Notes: generated from the letters alone by a model not told the origin. A stretch of DNA of 64,000 nt from Cytophagaceae bacterium UBA7467 (GCA_002479785.1 DLPD01000025.1:7740-71739), one strand, 5' to 3'. Shown: positions 9,583 to 17,520, counted from the stretch's first letter. Numbers and translations are program-made.

Positions 9583-10353
9583 TTAATCCCGAATACAACG
9601 TATTGATAGCCCAGCATCCTTATCATTATTTGAAATTTGATTGTAGGTCTGAGTTGTATAAATGACGAGTCCTTTTGCATAGGTCGCGTCTGAATACGAA
9701 GAACTCCAATAAAAAAATTGAGATCCTCGGTTTGTGAGTGTACTATTTACACCAGTGCTTAAATAACCCGCTGCATGCATTTTTAAGACACCTGCAAATG
9801 CTTGCGATCGAAGATTCGCATTATTTACGCTTGTCCATTCGGTAACGGTCGGAATTCTCCATCCAGCACCAAGTTCCAAGGTGCACGGATCAGTAGCGCC
9901 CCCCCAATTAACAGTCTCAGTATTACTATTAGTAGAGGGAAAAGCTGGGGATGTGGTAGTTCCGTTATTTTTATACCCTTTTTTCTTATTGAATTGCCAA
10001 TACCAACCGGCGGCTGCTTCGCTTGCATCTGTTTCGGATATGGCTTGATTTGTAGAGCCTAGATTTTGTGTAATCCAGCATTTTTGAGCACCACTCAGGG
10101 ATGAACTTACAGTGCCATAGGTAATGGTTTTATTTTCAGGAGCAACTCCATTTGTTGTCTTATGAACGATGGTTAAATTGTTTCCACAAACGAACATAAC
10201 GGTCTTTTTTCCAAATCGTTCTAAGCCTTTTCCGCTACCCATTTTTCCGCTAAAATCGACGAAATAGCTTGGGTTCGTATGCCTAAAACCCGTTTTTGTT
10301 AGTTGCGCAAAACTCAGTAAGGGGATAAAAAGAAAGAGGAGGATTCTTTTCAT
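9583..10353 (-). CDS. Secreted FISUMP-like domain protein
   Basis: I choose the ATG at 10353, which gives 256 residues and an immediate signal peptide (MKRILLFLFIPLLSFAQ). An upstream start would run over the preceding gene without adding a sensible N-terminus. The C-terminal part resembles the Fibrobacter succinogenes major paralogous (FISUMP) domain: WYWQFNKKKGY, GWRIPTVTEW, YWSSS and a terminal GLSIRCIRD. Four cysteines could form two disulfides. In Bacteroidota this domain is found at the ends of secreted surface proteins. It begins 4 bases after the tail-fibre-like gene, so the two products probably work together at the cell surface. Function unknown. Confidence 0.7.
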   Translation of the reverse strand: MKRILLFLFIPLLSFAQLTKTGFRHTNPSYFVDFSGKMGSGKGLERFGKKTVMFVCGNNLTIVHKTTNGVAPENKTITYGTVSSSLSGAQKCWITQNLGSTNQAISETDASEAAAGWYWQFNKKKGYKNNGTTTSPAFPSTNSNTETVNWGGATDPCTLELGAGWRIPTVTEWTSVNNANLRSQAFAGVLKMHAAGYLSTGVNSTLTNRGSQFFYWSSSYSDATYAKGLVIYTTQTYNQISNNDKDAGLSIRCIRD

Positions 10354-10357
10354 GAGT

Positions 10358-13141
10358 TTAATAGAAATAGTCAATTTGGATTCGATCACCTGCCAGTAAC
10401 GAGTATGCTTCATTATTCGCTGGAATATAGGTGAAAGTTGTTCCTGATAGACTGAATGCTGTTTTGGATATGCGAACTCCATTGACGAAAAGTTTTAATG
10501 CAGCATTGCTGGATTTAGTATGAGTCAGCGTAAATACGGTTTGACCTACTGTAGCTGTATATTCATCTGAAACATCTCTGACAAGACTATAATCAGTTCC
10601 TTGAATGGCTGAAGTCATAGCAGAGGTTCCATTTCCTTTTACGATTCCGGTTACCGTAGAGGTACCTGTTCCACCATTTATAACGGCTAAAGTTCCTATG
10701 ACGCCTGTACTCAATGGTAAGCCTGTTAAATTCGTGCCTACACCGGATGCAGGCGTTCCTAAAACAGGAGCAGTTAAAGTAGGAGAAGTCAATGTTTTAT
10801 TGGTCAATGTCTCGATACCCGTTAGGCTTACCTTTAAATTTAGAGCTGTTTGCGTGGCGGTGCTAATTGGTTTAGAGGCGTCCGTCGTGTTATCTACATT
10901 CCCTAGTCCAACCATCGCTTTCGTAATTCCGGAGACTGTTCCTGTAAAGGTTGGGGCATCAATTGGGGCTTTTAATGCTACAGAAACGCTACTTGCCTTT
11001 GCATCTAAGGCTGATTGGGTGGCTGTGCTAATAGGTTTAAGTAAATCGCTCGTATTGTTTACATTTCCTAAACCTACTTTCGAAGGGCTAATTCCAGTGG
11101 CTATTTTTGCATCAGTAATGGCGCCTGATGCAATGACAGGGCTAGCCGCAGTACCTGTTAAATCGCCCGCTAATCTAATTTTACCATTTACTAATGTGGT
11201 AGCATCTGCCGTTATAGAAGCATCTACATAGGCCTTATTTGCAGCATCTGAGGAAAGAGTAGGAAGGTCAGTTAGGGTAATTTTATTATTCATTGGAAAA
11301 ACTAAATTGCCTTGCATAGTGCTACCAGCTAACTGTACATATCGCGCATCCGTAGTTCCTATATTGTTTGTGATTTCATTCCAAATCCCACTCACGTAGA
11401 TGAATGTTCGACCATTGTTTGATCCGGTTGGATCGGCAGATACGATAAATATATCTCCTTCGACCGGGGTTCCACTTGTTGTAAAAGACCCTCCGTTATA
11501 TACTCCCGTATAATTACGTCCTAACGAGATGGCTATTTCACCATTAGCATTGGGCGATACTCCATTTACTTTTTTAACCGTTCCTTTTAAATCTAAAGCA
11601 GCTTGCATAGCTGTGCTAATTGGTTTGTTGGTATCCGAGGTATTATTCACATTGCTTAAACCTACCATTGTTGCTGTAATACCGGATACAATTCCTGTGA
11701 AAGTGGGAGATGAGGTACTCGCTTTAGTGGCTAAACCTGCATCCAAGTCAGTAATATTGGCTTTTAAATCAAGGGCAGTTTGTGTGGCAGTACTGATAGG
11801 TTTAGCTAGGTCTGTGGTATTATTTACATTAGGCAGCCCCACCATAGTTGCTGAAATTCCGGCAACGTTACCAGTGAAAGTGGGAGAGGCAATTGGTGCT
11901 TTTAAGTTAAGATCAGTCAAATCAGCTTTTAAGGAAAGGTCGCTAGTATTTGCTTTTAAATCTACTGAGGCAATATTCGCTTTTAAATCAAGGGCAGTTT
12001 GTGTGGCAGTGCTAATTGGCTTGGCTAAATCAGTTGTATTATTCACATTCCCAAGTCCTATCATCGTGGAAGTTATTCCTGAAACGATGCCAGTGAAAGT
12101 GGGAGATTCAATAGGTGCTTTTAAGTTAAGATCAGTCAAATCAGCTTTTAAGGCCAAATCCGTGTTTGATGCTTTCAAGTCTAAGGCCGCTCGCGTGGCT
12201 GTACTAATAGGTTTTGCTAGGTCAGTTGTATTGTTCACATTGGAAAGCCCCACCATGGTTGCTGAAATTCCGGCAACGGTACCAGTGAAAGTGGGAGATT
12301 CAATAGGTGCTTTCGTGTCTAAGGCCGCTTGCGTGGCTGTACTAATGGGCTTGTTTAGATCTGCCGTGTTGTTGACTAACTCTAAGCCTACTTTAGCTGG
12401 ATTTATACCAAACGCAATCTTTTTGTCCACCACGCTCGAATCTTTTAACTTAGCGCTTTGAATAGCTCCATCTGCGATTTTTTCAGTAGTTACGGCATTC
12501 GCTTTGATGATAGGTGCCGCGCCATCCCCTGTAAGATCTCCTGAAAGTTTGATTTTCCCTGGTAAAATTTCAGTGGCTAACGGGGTATCGTTAACAATAA
12601 TTTGATCAATTTGATTTTTGATTTCAATGCGAATGTTTGCTAAATCGTTTTGATTCAAAAGGCCTACATCGTTCTGAAAGGAAGATAACTTGGTAGGAGC
12701 GCCTTTTACATTGAGGTAATCCACCGATTTTGCATAAAGCGAATATGGGCTGTATTGAAGTAATGAGCGACTAACTTCTTTAAAAACGGTTGAAGTGGGG
12801 AATTTGACCTCGACTTGCAACGTTTTTAGGGTGTCATTCCAAAGAACTGCATCAAATGAAGTAGTTGTGATTTTAGTTCCCTTTCCAATGATGGTATTGA
12901 TAAGGCCATATGCATCAGTTTGCGTGGTTTGTGTTTCTTGGTAATCGAGTCGTGTTCCCGAAAAAAGACTAAATTTTAATTCTATGGCTGAATTAGCAAG
13001 GGGTTGCCCATTGTAATTATTTCCAGGCATTGCTATGGGATTCGGGTCAAGAATGACCGCTTGGTAATTGATGCCCGTTTTTTGGCCAAAAGAAATGAGG
13101 GAAATCCCTGCAAATAGGATGGTGTAGACTAATTTATACAT
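10358..13141 (-). CDS. Large secreted protein with phage-tail-fibre-like repeats
   Basis: A 927-residue protein with a signal peptide (LVYTILFAGISLISFGQ). A Bacteroidota-type N-terminal domain of about 130 residues (INYQAVILDPN) is followed by at least seven units of the pattern GLxNVNNTTDLAKPISTATQ, linked by SPTFTGxVxGI segments. A more distinct stretch around VKKVNGVSPNANGEIAI interrupts them, and the C-terminal domain is DYSLVRDVSDEYTATVGQ onward. The NVNNT...KPISTATQ unit is a hallmark of phage tail fibres and trimeric beta-fibres. I see no cysteine. Repeat units are nearly identical in DNA: 11895-11934 matches 12114-12153. A surface fibre or adhesin is the best guess. It lies 2 bases after the barrel gene. 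Confidence 0.75.
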   Translation of the reverse strand: MYKLVYTILFAGISLISFGQKTGINYQAVILDPNPIAMPGNNYNGQPLANSAIELKFSLFSGTRLDYQETQTTQTDAYGLINTIIGKGTKITTTSFDAVLWNDTLKTLQVEVKFPTSTVFKEVSRSLLQYSPYSLYAKSVDYLNVKGAPTKLSSFQNDVGLLNQNDLANIRIEIKNQIDQIIVNDTPLATEILPGKIKLSGDLTGDGAAPIIKANAVTTEKIADGAIQSAKLKDSSVVDKKIAFGINPAKVGLELVNNTADLNKPISTATQAALDTKAPIESPTFTGTVAGISATMVGLSNVNNTTDLAKPISTATRAALDLKASNTDLALKADLTDLNLKAPIESPTFTGIVSGITSTMIGLGNVNNTTDLAKPISTATQTALDLKANIASVDLKANTSDLSLKADLTDLNLKAPIASPTFTGNVAGISATMVGLPNVNNTTDLAKPISTATQTALDLKANITDLDAGLATKASTSSPTFTGIVSGITATMVGLSNVNNTSDTNKPISTAMQAALDLKGTVKKVNGVSPNANGEIAISLGRNYTGVYNGGSFTTSGTPVEGDIFIVSADPTGSNNGRTFIYVSGIWNEITNNIGTTDARYVQLAGSTMQGNLVFPMNNKITLTDLPTLSSDAANKAYVDASITADATTLVNGKIRLAGDLTGTAASPVIASGAITDAKIATGISPSKVGLGNVNNTSDLLKPISTATQSALDAKASSVSVALKAPIDAPTFTGTVSGITKAMVGLGNVDNTTDASKPISTATQTALNLKVSLTGIETLTNKTLTSPTLTAPVLGTPASGVGTNLTGLPLSTGVIGTLAVINGGTGTSTVTGIVKGNGTSAMTSAIQGTDYSLVRDVSDEYTATVGQTVFTLTHTKSSNAALKLFVNGVRISKTAFSLSGTTFTYIPANNEAYSLLAGDRIQIDYFY
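11895..11934. repeat. Recent direct repeat inside the fibre gene, copy A
   Basis: This 40-base stretch is identical to 12114-12153. Both encode the same linker of the fibre repeat. Identity at DNA level points to recent duplication or gene conversion between units, which would allow the repeat number to change. Confidence 0.8.
12114..12153. repeat. Recent direct repeat inside the fibre gene, copy B
   Basis: Identical to 11895-11934, with a spacing of 219 bases (73 codons), which equals one long fibre repeat period. Confidence 0.8.
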
Positions 13142-13143
13142 AA

Positions 13144-13809
13144 CTAACGTAGGGTAAAGTATTGTATGCCAAATCCGAATGAAACAGGATTAATCGCAAA
13201 CAGACTACCGTCTTTTTGCATCGTATTCAGTTGCCAAGCCTCTGAAAAGTAAGCGAAAATGGCGGTATGATTGTTCATTTGTTTTGCTAGCTTCATTTCG
13301 CCCCCTAATAGCCATTGAATTCGATCAAATTGCTTGTTCCCTTGTAGATTATATACTTGATTTCCCATTTTTTGGGACCCTAAAACCAGTTGATTAAGCA
13401 GCATAATTCCATTGTAAGAAAGACTCACACCTTTGCCAATAGTTGATTTCATTCCGAACCCTAGCCTAAGTCCAACATAGGTAGAAGAATAAGTATAGGG
13501 GATGTTTTGTGTCTCTCCAAAAGAATTGAATTGATTAATAGCCATTCCCACTTGGTAGTTTAGTTTACGCAGAAATACACTCTTGGTTTTAGCTGAATCC
13601 ATCATTCGGTCATTTCGAAGAATAGATAGCTGCAATCCTGCGTCTGGTTGAAAGGTGTTTTGCGTAATACCTGCTGGACTTTGAAATCTGAAATTTGCAG
13701 CATTCAAACCTATCTGATAATTCCAATCTTGAGCTAATAGCGCAGAATTAGGAATTATACAGATAAGTAGAAAGGTATAGATAGGGGTTAGGTATTTAAT
13801 GGTATTCAT
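13144..13809 (-). CDS. Putative outer-membrane beta-barrel protein
   Basis: A 221-residue protein with a signal peptide (LLICIIPNSALLAQ). It has alternating hydrophobic/polar strands typical of an eight- to ten-stranded barrel, for example VGLRLGFGMKS, GVSLSYNGIMLLN, WLLGGEMKLA and FGFGIQYFTLR, with an aromatic-rich C-terminus. I do not recognise a named family; a distant PorP/SprF or OmpW-like relation is possible. It is the first gene of the minus-strand cluster and sits 2 bases before the fibre gene, so it may anchor or export that protein. Confidence 0.6.
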   Translation of the reverse strand: MNTIKYLTPIYTFLLICIIPNSALLAQDWNYQIGLNAANFRFQSPAGITQNTFQPDAGLQLSILRNDRMMDSAKTKSVFLRKLNYQVGMAINQFNSFGETQNIPYTYSSTYVGLRLGFGMKSTIGKGVSLSYNGIMLLNQLVLGSQKMGNQVYNLQGNKQFDRIQWLLGGEMKLAKQMNNHTAIFAYFSEAWQLNTMQKDGSLFAINPVSFGFGIQYFTLR

Positions 13810-13961
13810 TTTAGGTGGTTAGGCATTTTTACAAAGGCCCAAGCAAGCTACATAAAAGGTTTTGAATGCGTAATAACATAAATTATTTGAAAATTGGCAA
13901 TTACTTAAAATTTGCATTTGGAGCCAATAAGGGTGTATTTGTCATTGATTTGAGTAGGTAA

Positions 13962-13981
13962 ATTATCAGTAAACTGATAAT
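13962..13981. promoter_or_regulatory. Perfect inverted repeat upstream of nagB
   Basis: ATTATCAG (13962-13969) and CTGATAAT (13974-13981) form a perfect 8-bp inverted repeat around TAAA. It lies 81 bases before the nagB start and 150 bases upstream of the divergent barrel gene. No T-run follows, so an operator for a dimeric regulator is more likely than a terminator. The regulator is unknown. Confidence 0.45.
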
Positions 13982-14062
13982 CTCATTTTTCGATTAGGAT
14001 TCTAAACTAAATATTTGCAAGTACAAGTATTGATTTGGTATATTGCTGTGTAAATCCACAAA

Positions 14063-14761
14063 ATGAAAGTCACCTATTTAGAAAATTACTTGGCATTAAG
14101 TCAAAAAGCGGCACAATTGATCGCATCAGAAGTCAAACAAAATCCTGACTTGTTGTTTTGTGCTGCAACTGGGGGAAGTCCTACAGGGATGTATGCTGAA
14201 ATGGCGAAACAAAAGGCACTTTATACGAAGATGCGGGTAATTAAAATGGATGAATGGGGAATTATCCCATTAAGTCATCCAGATTCATGTGAGACCTATT
14301 TGAAAAAGCATTTATTAGGGCCTTTGGAAATTTCAAGCAACCGATATACCTCCTTCGACACAGCTCCTGAAGTTGTTGATTCTGAATGCAAACGTATTGG
14401 AAAATTTATTCAAGAGAATAGTCCCTTAGATATCTGTATTTTGGGTCTAGGGAAAAATGGCCATATTGCTTTTAACGAACCTGGGGAAACGTTAAATCCA
14501 GATTTTCACAAAGCAATTTTAGCGGAATCAACCATAGCCCATGATCCAGCTTTATCAGCAGGTAATGAACCTGCTTATGGGCTTTGCGTGGGAATGGAGG
14601 GGATTATGCAATCAAAAAAAATCATTTTCCTGATAACTGGAAAGGGAAAACAAGACGCTGTTAAACGGATAATGGAGCGAAAAATTGGAACCGATTGTCC
14701 AGCCTCTTTTTTATGGATGCACCCTAATGTGGAATGCTTAATTGATTCATCAGCAATTTAA
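14063..14761 (+). CDS. nagB: Glucosamine-6-phosphate deaminase
   Basis: A 232-residue sugar-phosphate isomerase-fold enzyme that converts glucosamine 6-phosphate to fructose 6-phosphate and ammonia. The phosphate loop is ATGGSPTGMY and a catalytic acid lies in KMDEWG. The NagB signature LGLGKNGHIAFNEPG holds the ring-opening His. It is shorter than E. coli NagB (266 residues) and fits the short form without the allosteric tail. It is a lone gene; its stop codon overlaps the stop of the convergent neighbour by 4 bases. A perfect inverted repeat upstream may control it. Confidence 0.88.
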   Translation: MKVTYLENYLALSQKAAQLIASEVKQNPDLLFCAATGGSPTGMYAEMAKQKALYTKMRVIKMDEWGIIPLSHPDSCETYLKKHLLGPLEISSNRYTSFDTAPEVVDSECKRIGKFIQENSPLDICILGLGKNGHIAFNEPGETLNPDFHKAILAESTIAHDPALSAGNEPAYGLCVGMEGIMQSKKIIFLITGKGKQDAVKRIMERKIGTDCPASFLWMHPNVECLIDSSAI

Positions 14762-15876
14762 TCCTTGAAGGGATGGCGTTGAATCCAATTCGATTTCGGC
14801 TCTAAGAAGGGGAATATCCAGCTAAGATTTTGGTGAACTAGGGGATACGAATGGCGCATAAATCCATTTAAATGTACAGGAATTGCACCGATAGAACTCT
14901 TTATTTCCAATGCAGTTCTTCCCAAAATAATACGTTTGAATCCTTGTAAAATGCCGCATTGGATAATGTCATAAAGCATATTCAGGTAAAGCATTTTCTC
15001 TCGCTGAATCGTATCATCATAGCCTAAAAAATAGGTCTCTAATTCAGTACCATGCCGAATGACAGTAGTAAAGCCTACGAGTTGATCCTTTTTATAATAA
15101 CCACGCAGAATAAAGTCATCTCCTAGTTGTTTTTTGAAAACAGAAAAATGTGTTTCAGGTAGAATAAACGTATTAAATGGAGCGTTTTTTGCAACGTGTA
15201 GATACAAAGTATAGAGCGTTTCTTCGTTCTCCAGTATTTCGTCTAAGGTCAATTCCTTAGCGTATATACCACTGCCTTTTCTGCGACATCGCTTAAATTG
15301 ATCTCGGTATTTTTTGGTTAAATCCGATACATAATCACCCTCTGTTTTCCACCCCTCTCTAATCTCAAAAACCATATTAGGCTGTGAGCTAAATGGATAA
15401 TCTGAGCTAAAGGCTGGTATTTGAAAGGGGATTGTTTGGTCTGAAGTGAAGTCCTTGAAAATGGTTAAATGAGATTTATTTGGCCAAATATGGCAAATTT
15501 CCTTCAGTTTTTCCACCACCTTTTTTTCGTCAGAATTGGGCAGACAGGCGTAAGCGTTTTGACCACTTAAAAGATTATTACCAACAATTAATAATTTCGA
15601 TGCGAATCGTCGAAATAGAAAGTTCCTGACCTTAGTGACTAGGAAGTGATCTCTTTCTCCAAAGCTGTCCAATGGTGCTAAATCTATCTCTTGGAATAAG
15701 GCAGTTGCCATTAATTTATCGCCCTCAAATATACCCACAAAGGTATTTTGCATATTTGCTGGAGCAGCATTTTCCAAAATCCCCAAATAGTTGCGTTGCA
15801 AGAAAATGCACGATTCCGACACCTGATCCCAATTTTCAGGTAAATCACTGACGCGTGTATAGAGTTGATGAATCAA
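14758..15876 (-). CDS. FemAB/GNAT-like acyltransferase family protein
   Basis: A 372-residue protein. The C-terminal half has GNAT/FemAB features: a basic RDQFKRCRRKGSGI helix, GYYKKDQLVGFTTVIRHGTELETYFLGYD strands, and a terminal LGRTALEIKSSIGA segment. This resembles the DUF482/peptidogalycan-biosynthesis group of FemAB-like proteins. No signal peptide or membrane helix is seen, so it should be cytoplasmic. The substrate cannot be predicted. It is convergent with nagB with a 4-base overlap of the stop codons. Confidence 0.6.
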   Translation of the reverse strand: MIHQLYTRVSDLPENWDQVSESCIFLQRNYLGILENAAPANMQNTFVGIFEGDKLMATALFQEIDLAPLDSFGERDHFLVTKVRNFLFRRFASKLLIVGNNLLSGQNAYACLPNSDEKKVVEKLKEICHIWPNKSHLTIFKDFTSDQTIPFQIPAFSSDYPFSSQPNMVFEIREGWKTEGDYVSDLTKKYRDQFKRCRRKGSGIYAKELTLDEILENEETLYTLYLHVAKNAPFNTFILPETHFSVFKKQLGDDFILRGYYKKDQLVGFTTVIRHGTELETYFLGYDDTIQREKMLYLNMLYDIIQCGILQGFKRIILGRTALEIKSSIGAIPVHLNGFMRHSYPLVHQNLSWIFPFLEPKSNWIQRHPFKD

Positions 15877-15962
15877 ATAATTTAGTATTTATACTAGAAC
15901 AAATTGCAAAGCAAAAAGTTCAATTTGGAATCGCCTGCGGGGATGAAAATAGAGTTAATTCC

Positions 15963-16020
15963 TCCGGACTCAATCCCTCCGGACTGACGCTTCGCGTCAT
16001 GTGGCCCCGGCGGGAATCGA
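15963..16020. repeat. Direct repeat copy 1 beside tRNA-Arg
   Basis: Nearly the same as 16080-16139: one substitution and a 2-base length difference. It holds two TCCGGACT boxes, the hairpin TGACGC-TTC-GCGTCA (15985-15999), and the last 19 bases of the tRNA-Arg(CCT) 3' end. The spacing between the copies is 117 bases. Confidence 0.85.
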
Positions 16021-16054
16021 GTCGAGCGCGACCCCGGCCGTATCTAGCGTTTAG
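16002..16054 (-). pseudogene. Broken 3' half of tRNA-Arg(CCT)
   Basis: Read on the minus strand, CTAAACGCTAGAT (16054-16042) and TCGATTCCCGCC...CCA (16020-16002) match the anticodon 3' stem and the T-arm/acceptor of the intact tRNA at 16121-16192. About 21 foreign bases replace the 5' strand of the T stem, and the 5' half is missing. It cannot fold as a tRNA, so it is a partial copy, perhaps a relict attachment site. Confidence 0.6.
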
Positions 16055-16079
16055 AAGGTGCGCTCCATTCTTTTCGTCT

Positions 16080-16139
16080 TCCGGACTCATTCCCTCCGGA
16101 CTGACGCTTCGCGTCATGTGTGGCCCCGGCGGGAATCGA
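16080..16139. repeat. Direct repeat copy 2, joined to the intact tRNA-Arg
   Basis: The second copy of the block at 15963-16020. It runs from the tRNA 3' flank into the T-arm of the intact tRNA. Its hairpin TGACGC-TTC-GCGTCA lies at 16102-16116, directly downstream of the tRNA in the direction of transcription, and may act in 3' end formation. Confidence 0.85.
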
Positions 16140-16192
16140 ACCCGCATCTAGCGTTTAGGAAACGCCTATTCTATCCGTTGAACTACAGCGCC
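16121..16192 (-). tRNA. tRNA-Arg (anticodon CCT)
   Basis: A 72-base cloverleaf: acceptor GGCGCTG with CGGGGCC (one G-G mismatch at 4-69 and one G-U), D arm GTTC/GAAT, anticodon stem GGCGT/ACGCT with loop TTCCTAA (CCT), variable loop AGAT, and T arm GCGGG-TTCGATT-CCCGC. Discriminator A; CCA is not encoded. It lies 45 bases after the hflX stop on the same strand, with no clear own promoter. Confidence 0.9.
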
Positions 16193-16203
16193 AATCTTTT
16201 TTT

Positions 16204-16231
16204 ATTCTTTGTGCTTTATGCTTTATGCTTT
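16204..16231 (-). repeat. Heptamer tract after hflX (GCATA type)
   Basis: On the minus strand this reads as a run of 7-base units AAAGCAT/AAAGCAT/AAAGCAC ending in AAAGAAT. It begins 6 bases after the hflX stop. The same kind of tract follows DUF4835 (28099-28129) and the aldehyde dehydrogenase gene (63774-63800). Confidence 0.75.
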
Positions 16232-16249
16232 CCAGAGCTATTGCTCTGG
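16232..16249. repeat. Palindrome spanning the hflX stop codon
   Basis: CCAGAGC (16232-16238) and GCTCTGG (16243-16249) are perfect 7-bp arms around a 4-base loop; the loop and one arm share the hflX stop codon. No T-run follows on the hflX strand, so it is not a standard terminator. Confidence 0.7.
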
Positions 16250-17512
16250 GTTATACCCATCACTATGTCCCATCAAGTGATTGCCCTCCAGCCAATTCGG
16301 GAAAATCTGCATGTGCTTATCTTTCAACATACCCATGATCGTCTCGCGTAATTCAGCTAGGTTACTACGTTGTTCGGCAGAAATGAAAACCGTTTTAGGG
16401 GTATTGGTTTTCCAATGTGTACGTTTTAGAAAGGCCGTTACTCGGTCCATTTTACTTAATTCTGGTTCCCCATCTAAACCTACTTCCGTTCCCTCAAAGA
16501 AAATATCTTCGACAGGGAAGAGGTCTATTTTGTTGAAGACTAAGATAGTGGGTTTGTCGCCCACACCCATCTCGTTTAGAATGCCTTGAACAACTTCAAT
16601 TTGTTCTTCAAAGTTAGGGTGAGAAATATCCACCACATGCAACAAAACATCTGCCTCACGTACCTCATCTAATGTGGATTTAAACGATTCGATTAAGAGG
16701 GTAGGAAGCTTGCGAATAAATCCTACCGTGTCTGTTAATAAGAACGGAATCCCTTCCCAAACTACTTTGCGGACGGTGGAATCTACCGTAGCAAATAATT
16801 TATTTTCAGCGAAAACATCTGTTTTTGCTAGTTTTTGCATCAAAGTAGACTTGCCCACGTTCGTATAGCCCACTAAGGAAACGCGGACCATTCGGTCGCG
16901 GTTCTTACGTTGGGTAAATGATTGCTTGTCAATGGCCTCAAGTTTGTCCTTTAAAAAGGCGATGCGGTCGTTTGCAATACGTCTATCTGTTTCTAATTCC
17001 TTTTCACCTGGTCCACGCATACCCACGCCACCGCGTTGTTTGGAAAGGTGAGACCACATGCGCGTGAGTCGCGGTAACATGTATTGGTATTGCGCGAGTT
17101 CTACTTGCGTGCGGGCTTGTACGGTTTGGGCTCTTTGGGCAAATATATTTAAGATCAATAAACTGCGATCTAATACTTTGACTTCTTTGCCGTATTCTTG
17201 AATATTGAATTCGATATTGCGGACCTGTGAGGGGCTTAAGTCGTCGTCAAAGATGATCATATCCACATCTTTTTCAATGACATAGGCCATGATATCCTCA
17301 AATTTACCTTTACCTACATAGGTCTTGTTGTCTGGCTTCGCTAAATTTTGGGTAAAACGATGCAGCGTGACCACGCCAGAGGTAGAGGCTAAAAAAGCTA
17401 ATTCCGCGAGGTATTCTGCCGTTTGTTCGGCATTTTGTTTTTGAGAAGTAACTGCGACTAGGACCGCGGTTTCTTGTTCCTCATCCGTACGATGAATTAC
17501 GTTGTTTTTCAT
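16238..17512 (-). CDS. hflX: Ribosome-associated GTPase HflX
   Basis: A 424-residue GTPase that splits or rescues ribosomes. The N-terminal HflX domain is present (FTQNLAKPDNKTYVGKGK), then a coiled linker (GGVGMRGPGEKELETDRR, the glycine-rich loop), then the G domain: G1 GYTNVGKST (about 214-222), the G2 Thr region LFATVDST, G3 DTVGF and G4 NKID. Length and order are standard for the family. The start codon lies only 9 bases after a strong hairpin/T-run that ends the atpAG transcript, so expression may depend on read-through. Confidence 0.93.
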   Translation of the reverse strand: MKNNVIHRTDEEQETAVLVAVTSQKQNAEQTAEYLAELAFLASTSGVVTLHRFTQNLAKPDNKTYVGKGKFEDIMAYVIEKDVDMIIFDDDLSPSQVRNIEFNIQEYGKEVKVLDRSLLILNIFAQRAQTVQARTQVELAQYQYMLPRLTRMWSHLSKQRGGVGMRGPGEKELETDRRIANDRIAFLKDKLEAIDKQSFTQRKNRDRMVRVSLVGYTNVGKSTLMQKLAKTDVFAENKLFATVDSTVRKVVWEGIPFLLTDTVGFIRKLPTLLIESFKSTLDEVREADVLLHVVDISHPNFEEQIEVVQGILNEMGVGDKPTILVFNKIDLFPVEDIFFEGTEVGLDGEPELSKMDRVTAFLKRTHWKTNTPKTVFISAEQRSNLAELRETIMGMLKDKHMQIFPNWLEGNHLMGHSDGYNPEQ

Positions 17513-17520
17513 TTTAGCTA

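Noticed and set aside
11529..12461. Long open frame of about 310 codons on the plus strand opposite the fibre gene
   Set aside because: It is the mirror of the periodic fibre repeats; its translation is itself a repeat of the same period, with no start context or known domain. A similar frame at 10605-11231 is rejected for the same reason.
10358..13141. Prophage remnant
   Set aside because: Only the fibre-like repeats recall phages; the gene has a bacterial signal peptide and no integrase, capsid, terminase or lysis gene is near.
15920..16147. Open frames of 75-98 codons on both strands around the tRNA-Arg duplication
   Set aside because: They read through the tRNA and its duplicated flank; such frames are common artefacts at tRNA genes and show no protein-like features.
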